Position numbers and translations under genes: made by a program | Assembly: GCA_004154925.1 (NCBI GenBank) | Contig: QJNS01000562.1 | Coordinates: forward strand, 1-12,063 | Origin: Monosporascus cannonballus | Taxonomy: Eukaryota; Ascomycota; Sordariomycetes; Xylariales | Direction of reading: 5' to 3' | DNA: 12,063 nt | Part shown: piece after piece, positions 9,548 through 12,063 of the stretch | Position numbering within the stretch: position 1 is the stretch's first letter | Layout of the letters: every line of letters starts with the position of its first letter | Notes under the pieces: generated by a model | Databases searched by the model: none | The model's input: only the letters and a program-made list of their open reading frames with translations | Told to the model about the DNA's origin: nothing

Positions 9548-10264
9548 TTCGCTTTGTGGTAATGGAGAGGAGGGGAACGAAAGTGACGAGGCTTGGGATG
9601 CTCGATGGAAGCAGAAAAGTCCTATTCAAGAATGAACGATCTAGATGGAAACAAGACACACAGCAATTAGCTTCACAATCTTTTCAAATTTCTGATAGTG
9701 ACGAGGTGCCTAACCGTAAGGCCTAAGCTGACGGACGTGAAATAACTTGGGTAGGGCTGTTCTACGAAGCAGGTACGAAGTACACTAACACGAGGATTCG
9801 ATACCCTGAACCAGCCAGACTTCACCTAGGTCTGATACTATGCTGACCTTAATTTGGGGCTAAGTGTACAGAGTATGGAGTACGTACCTCCGCTTACCGA
9901 TACGGCCCCACAGCCACCAAGCCTATAACCGTCAGATCGGCGTTCTTACCTTGTTGGGCCAATGAATAAGCTTGATAATCGGCGGCGGAATCTGACATAG
10001 TCGGGCCTGGGCCTTGATGGGTTACCGATTCGAATGCAGCCACTAGGACCGTTCTCGGATCACAGTACGTTGTAACTTTTGGTATGACTGGGCGGCTTCT
10101 CCCTGATGGATTTTTTTTCATTTTTTTTTTGCGCTCCGTGTAACGCCGTGTCAAAGGATCCTGCATGAGTGCGCGTGTTGCTATTATATAGCTTTAGGAG
10201 GTGATTTTGTCTCTAATTTTGGCACTTTATTCTATGCCACTGAGGGAGAAAATAATTGTCCACA
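9548..10264. promoter_or_regulatory. Divergent promoter region between PKS and hydrolase genes
   Basis: This 717-bp spacer separates two start codons that face away from each other. On the PKS side the - strand leader is pyrimidine-rich (around 9555-9575) with no clear TATA box, and AGTGACGAGG occurs twice (9582-9591 and 9697-9706). In the middle are CGG/CCG triplets in dyad form (9897-9905 and 10049-10058). On the hydrolase side there is a T-rich tract at about 10110-10130 and a TATATA element. No convincing gene lies in the region. Co-regulation of the two genes is inferred from the arrangement. Confidence 0.65.
10185..10191 (+). promoter_or_regulatory. TATA-box-like element for the hydrolase gene
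   Basis: TATATAG lies about 75 bp upstream of the ATG at 10265, a suitable distance for a fungal core promoter with a short 5' leader. Confidence 0.45.
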
Positions 10265-11195
10265 ATGAACCGCGAGGATGTCGAGTTTCCTACTTTCGAT
10301 GGGTTGACGTTACGCGGCTGGCTATACCCAGGGAAAATCCCCGGGCCAGCTATTGTCATGAATCAAGGGGTACGTACAATTGGGAATCTTTACTTTTACT
10401 TCAAGATTGCTTCAACCTTTGCAGTTCAACACCCCTAAAGAGATCTTGTTACCAGATATTGCCGTCTGGTTTCAGCAACAGGGAGTTACGGTCTTGCTAT
10501 ATGACAATCGTTGCATCGGCGCCAGTGATGGTGAACCACGCAATGACGTCAACCCTGCCAAGCTGGTGGAGGATTTCCACGATGCTCTCACCTTCTTGGC
10601 TCGTCATCCCATGGTCGACGAAGACAAGATCACTCTCTATGGCTACTCATTCAGTGCCATGACGGCACTCGTCGCGGCTGGTCTCAACCCCCGTGTCGGA
10701 GCAGTCATCTCTGTGACCCCTATCGCCAACTACGACTTTCGAGAGAAGCAAAAGAATAACGTCATGGCCTTGGCCATGCAGGATCGCATCTCCAGCATCG
10801 CGGGTAATGACCCGGTATACATTCCCTTTGTGGGTGACGATGGTTACAACCCGGCTGGTTGGGGTAACCACTACAACATGAAGCAATTCCGAGCATTCCT
10901 TGGCACCTCGTTCTTCACCAACCAGACGACAGTACAGAGCTACTACCACCTGCTGGCGTGGCAGCCATACGGAGCGATGCGCCTTATCACAGGGACGCCA
11001 ATCATGATGGTCACTCCCGCCGAGGACACCATATCGACGCCCGAGGACCAGAAAGCTGTATTTGACATGATCGGTGAGCCGAAGGAGTTTGATCTAGTGG
11101 CTGGCCGAGGTCACATGGATGTTATCAATGGAGAAGGAGCAGAAAAAGTTCTGCAGAGGCAGCTTGATTTTATGAAGAAATATCTAGGCTTCTAG
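10265..11195 (+). CDS. Alpha/beta hydrolase, polyketide transferase (af380)-like, 291 aa
   Basis: This probably offloads the polyketide made by the neighbouring synthase, by hydrolysis or acyl transfer. Two exons, 10265-10369 and 10425-11195, flank a 55-bp intron (GTACGT..GCAG, phase 0). Splicing joins VMNQG to FNTPKE, restoring the 'GFN..KE' oxyanion-region pattern of the family. The chosen ATG has A at -3. Catalytic triad: S110 in the elbow YGYSFS (G-x-S-x-S, as I recall also typical of this family rather than G-x-S-x-G), D236 in TPAEDTIS, and H265 in GRGHMDV. Other family signatures are DVEFPTFDGLTLRGWLYP, YDNRCIGASDGEPRND and QSYYHLLAWQPYG. There is no signal peptide, so it is probably cytosolic. 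Fungal homologues are often annotated 'DltD N-terminal domain protein'; the fumagillin acyltransferase Fma-AT belongs here. The choice of hydrolase, transferase or other esterase role rests on context. Confidence 0.88.
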
Positions 11196-11219
11196 ATCAC
11201 GTAAAGTACATTTGGAATT

Positions 11220-11473
11220 ATGCGGGCGACCGCTTATGTTCGGCACCTCCTATTAATCTTGGCATCCTCCATCGCTTTGCGTAAGTTTATCCTTGGATGC
11301 AGTGATCGCATCTCGGCCTGTAGATTCATGCTGGTCGGGTTAGCGATTGGGGATCACGAACAGCCTACATCATAGGATATAGAAAAGGTCCGGCTCAATA
11401 TACAGGGCAATGCAGCCTGTGCAAGCATATTGACAAGTTAGTGAAGCATCAAGGTCAAGGTAGCCAAACATGA
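11220..11473 (+). CDS. Speculative two-exon small secreted protein, 52 aa
   Basis: I do not recognise this protein. An ATG at 11220 opens a 61-bp exon that reads like a signal peptide (MRATAYVRH followed by LLLILASSIAL) and runs straight into a consensus GTAAGT donor at 11281. Joining to the acceptor CATAG at 11371-11375 (95-bp intron) opens a second exon, 11376-11473, with two cysteines in a C-x2-C pair, ending in TGA. No strong branch point is visible, and the ATG is only 24 bp past the hydrolase stop codon, which argues against a separate transcript. It may be chance or a decayed gene. Confidence 0.15.
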
Positions 11474-11506
11474 TACCTTGAACGGAAGAGAACGGTAGTG
11501 CTGGTG

Positions 11507-11535
11507 ATAATAATATTAATAATATTAATAATAAT
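11507..11535. repeat. AAT/ATT-rich simple repeat tract
   Basis: An interrupted run of AAT/ATT units, about 29 bp of pure A/T. It directly precedes the hairpin region at 11541-11584. Confidence 0.7.
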
Positions 11536-11551
11536 GTTTAACGCCAGGGGG

Positions 11552-11571
11552 GCAGCTAACTCTGTAGCTGC
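11552..11571. repeat. Inverted repeat, 7-bp perfect arms and 6-nt loop
   Basis: GCAGCTA (11552-11558) and TAGCTGC (11565-11571) are exact reverse complements. Further out, CCAGGGGGG (about 11544-11552) can pair imperfectly with the CCTCCCTTGG at about 11579-11588, so the transcript could fold into a longer broken stem. It may be the terminus of a small non-autonomous element, but no matching second terminus was found here. Confidence 0.5.
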
Positions 11572-11987
11572 TCCGGAACCTCCCTTGGGGCATAAATGGC
11601 GTGCTAGGCTAGGACTTACTCTATATAACAATACATAGACCCCCATCTAGCAAATCAAGTCCGAAGACATATTACCGAGGCGATCCGAGCTGCAACCTCC
11701 CTGCGGCCGAGTGAGGGTAATTTTCAGCTTCCATTTTTGCAGTCCTTTATAGATCCTGGGACATTTCGTCCTCGCTAAAGCTTTTCCGGGCCGTATGTGC
11801 TCCGTTCCGCGAAATTTAAAGCCACGCGTTATCGCGCAAATTAGGTGCAACAAACAGAAAGAAATCCTATAAATCAAAAGCCGAAATCCGTAACTCCAAC
11901 GTTAACCTTATGTTTATACCTGTCAGGTGCCAAGGTGCGGCCCCCTTTCCGGGGCCCAGCGACCCACCAGTTTGGCTCCAGTTTGTG

Positions 11988-12011
11988 TATATATAGGGGG
12001 GCTTCGCCCCC
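11988..12011 (+). promoter_or_regulatory. TATA-like element followed by a G5C/GC5 hairpin
   Basis: TATATATA (11988-11995) is followed at once by GGGGGC-TTC-GCCCCC (11997-12011), a 6-bp perfect stem. Upstream, GGCCCC (11939-11944) and GGGGCC (11951-11956) form another GC-rich inverted repeat. An ATG at 12038 stays open to the window edge (eight codons), so this may be the promoter of a next gene that lies mostly outside. Confidence 0.3.
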
Positions 12012-12063
12012 GAGTAGTTAGAAAAGGGCAGGCATTAATGGTCATCTATTCACTACCCATACT

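Larger units (their letters stand above)
11196..12063. other. Intergenic region downstream of the hydrolase gene
   Basis: This 868-bp stretch has no recognisable conserved gene. It holds the hydrolase 3' flank, a possible two-exon mini-gene (11220-11473), an AAT-rich tract (11507-11535), a hairpin (11552-11571), GC-rich hairpins near the right edge (11939-11956 and 11997-12011) and a TATA-like element (11988-11995). A 76-codon open frame on the - strand (11647-11877) shows no recognisable domain and was not called. Confidence 0.6.

Noticed and set aside
9780..9830. T-arm-like sequence (GATTCGATACC) suggesting a tRNA
   Set aside because: No D-arm, anticodon arm or acceptor stem could be paired around it on either strand.
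10105..10135. T-rich homopolymer runs as a terminator
   Set aside because: Fungal genes do not use Rho-independent terminators. T-rich runs are common in fungal promoters.
9894..10166. 90-codon ORF on the - strand in the divergent promoter
   Set aside because: Low-complexity lysine-rich start created by T-runs on the + strand, no recognisable domain, and it sits between two start codons. Probably chance.
10370..10424. Reading the hydrolase as starting at the ATG at 10380
   Set aside because: That frame starts inside the intron. Splicing to the exon at 10265-10369 gives the family N-terminus and the oxyanion-region sequence.
11647..11877. 76-codon ORF on the - strand downstream of the hydrolase
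   Set aside because: No domain, signal or family pattern recognised, and no promoter or splice evidence.

Overview
This is nuclear DNA from a filamentous ascomycete (Pezizomycotina). The signs are short spliceosomal introns of 50-86 bp with GT..AG ends, CTAAC-like branch points in several of them, a fungal-type (FunK1) kinase, and a highly reducing iterative polyketide synthase (HR-PKS) of the fungal type. I cannot name the species. No bacterial features, tRNA, rRNA, CRISPR array or intact transposon were seen.

Layout. (1) 1-1247, + strand: 3' part of a FunK1-type protein kinase gene whose 5' end lies outside the window. (2) 1248-1894: intergenic, with a bulged dyad (1616-1648) and a doubtful 62-codon ORF on the - strand. 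(3) 1895-9547, - strand: one large HR-PKS gene, rebuilt here as six exons and five introns with reading phase kept at every junction. It encodes 2438 aa in the order KS-AT-DH-(MT remnant)-(pseudo-KR)-ER-KR-ACP, with no releasing domain. (4) 9548-10264: a 717-bp divergent promoter region. (5) 10265-11195, + strand: a two-exon, 291-aa alpha/beta hydrolase resembling the fungal 'polyketide transferase af380 / DltD-N-like' family. (6) 11196-12063: intergenic, with an AAT-rich tract, several hairpins, a possible two-exon mini-gene, and a TATA-like element near the right edge.

How the genes may work together. The PKS and the hydrolase are head to head and probably co-regulated. The PKS ends at its ACP and needs a partner to release or transfer the chain, and the hydrolase is a natural candidate. 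The C-methyltransferase region lacks its SAM-binding motif. The enoylreductase has lost the usual glycine-rich NADPH loop, while KS, AT, DH and KR keep their catalytic residues. The best inference is an unmethylated, unsaturated (polyene-like) acyl chain that the hydrolase offloads by hydrolysis or transfer to an acceptor, by analogy with the fumagillin PKS/acyltransferase pair. No trans-acting ER, P450, transporter or regulator gene is visible, so this is a core pair or the edge of a larger cluster. The kinase is more likely a neighbour than a pathway member.
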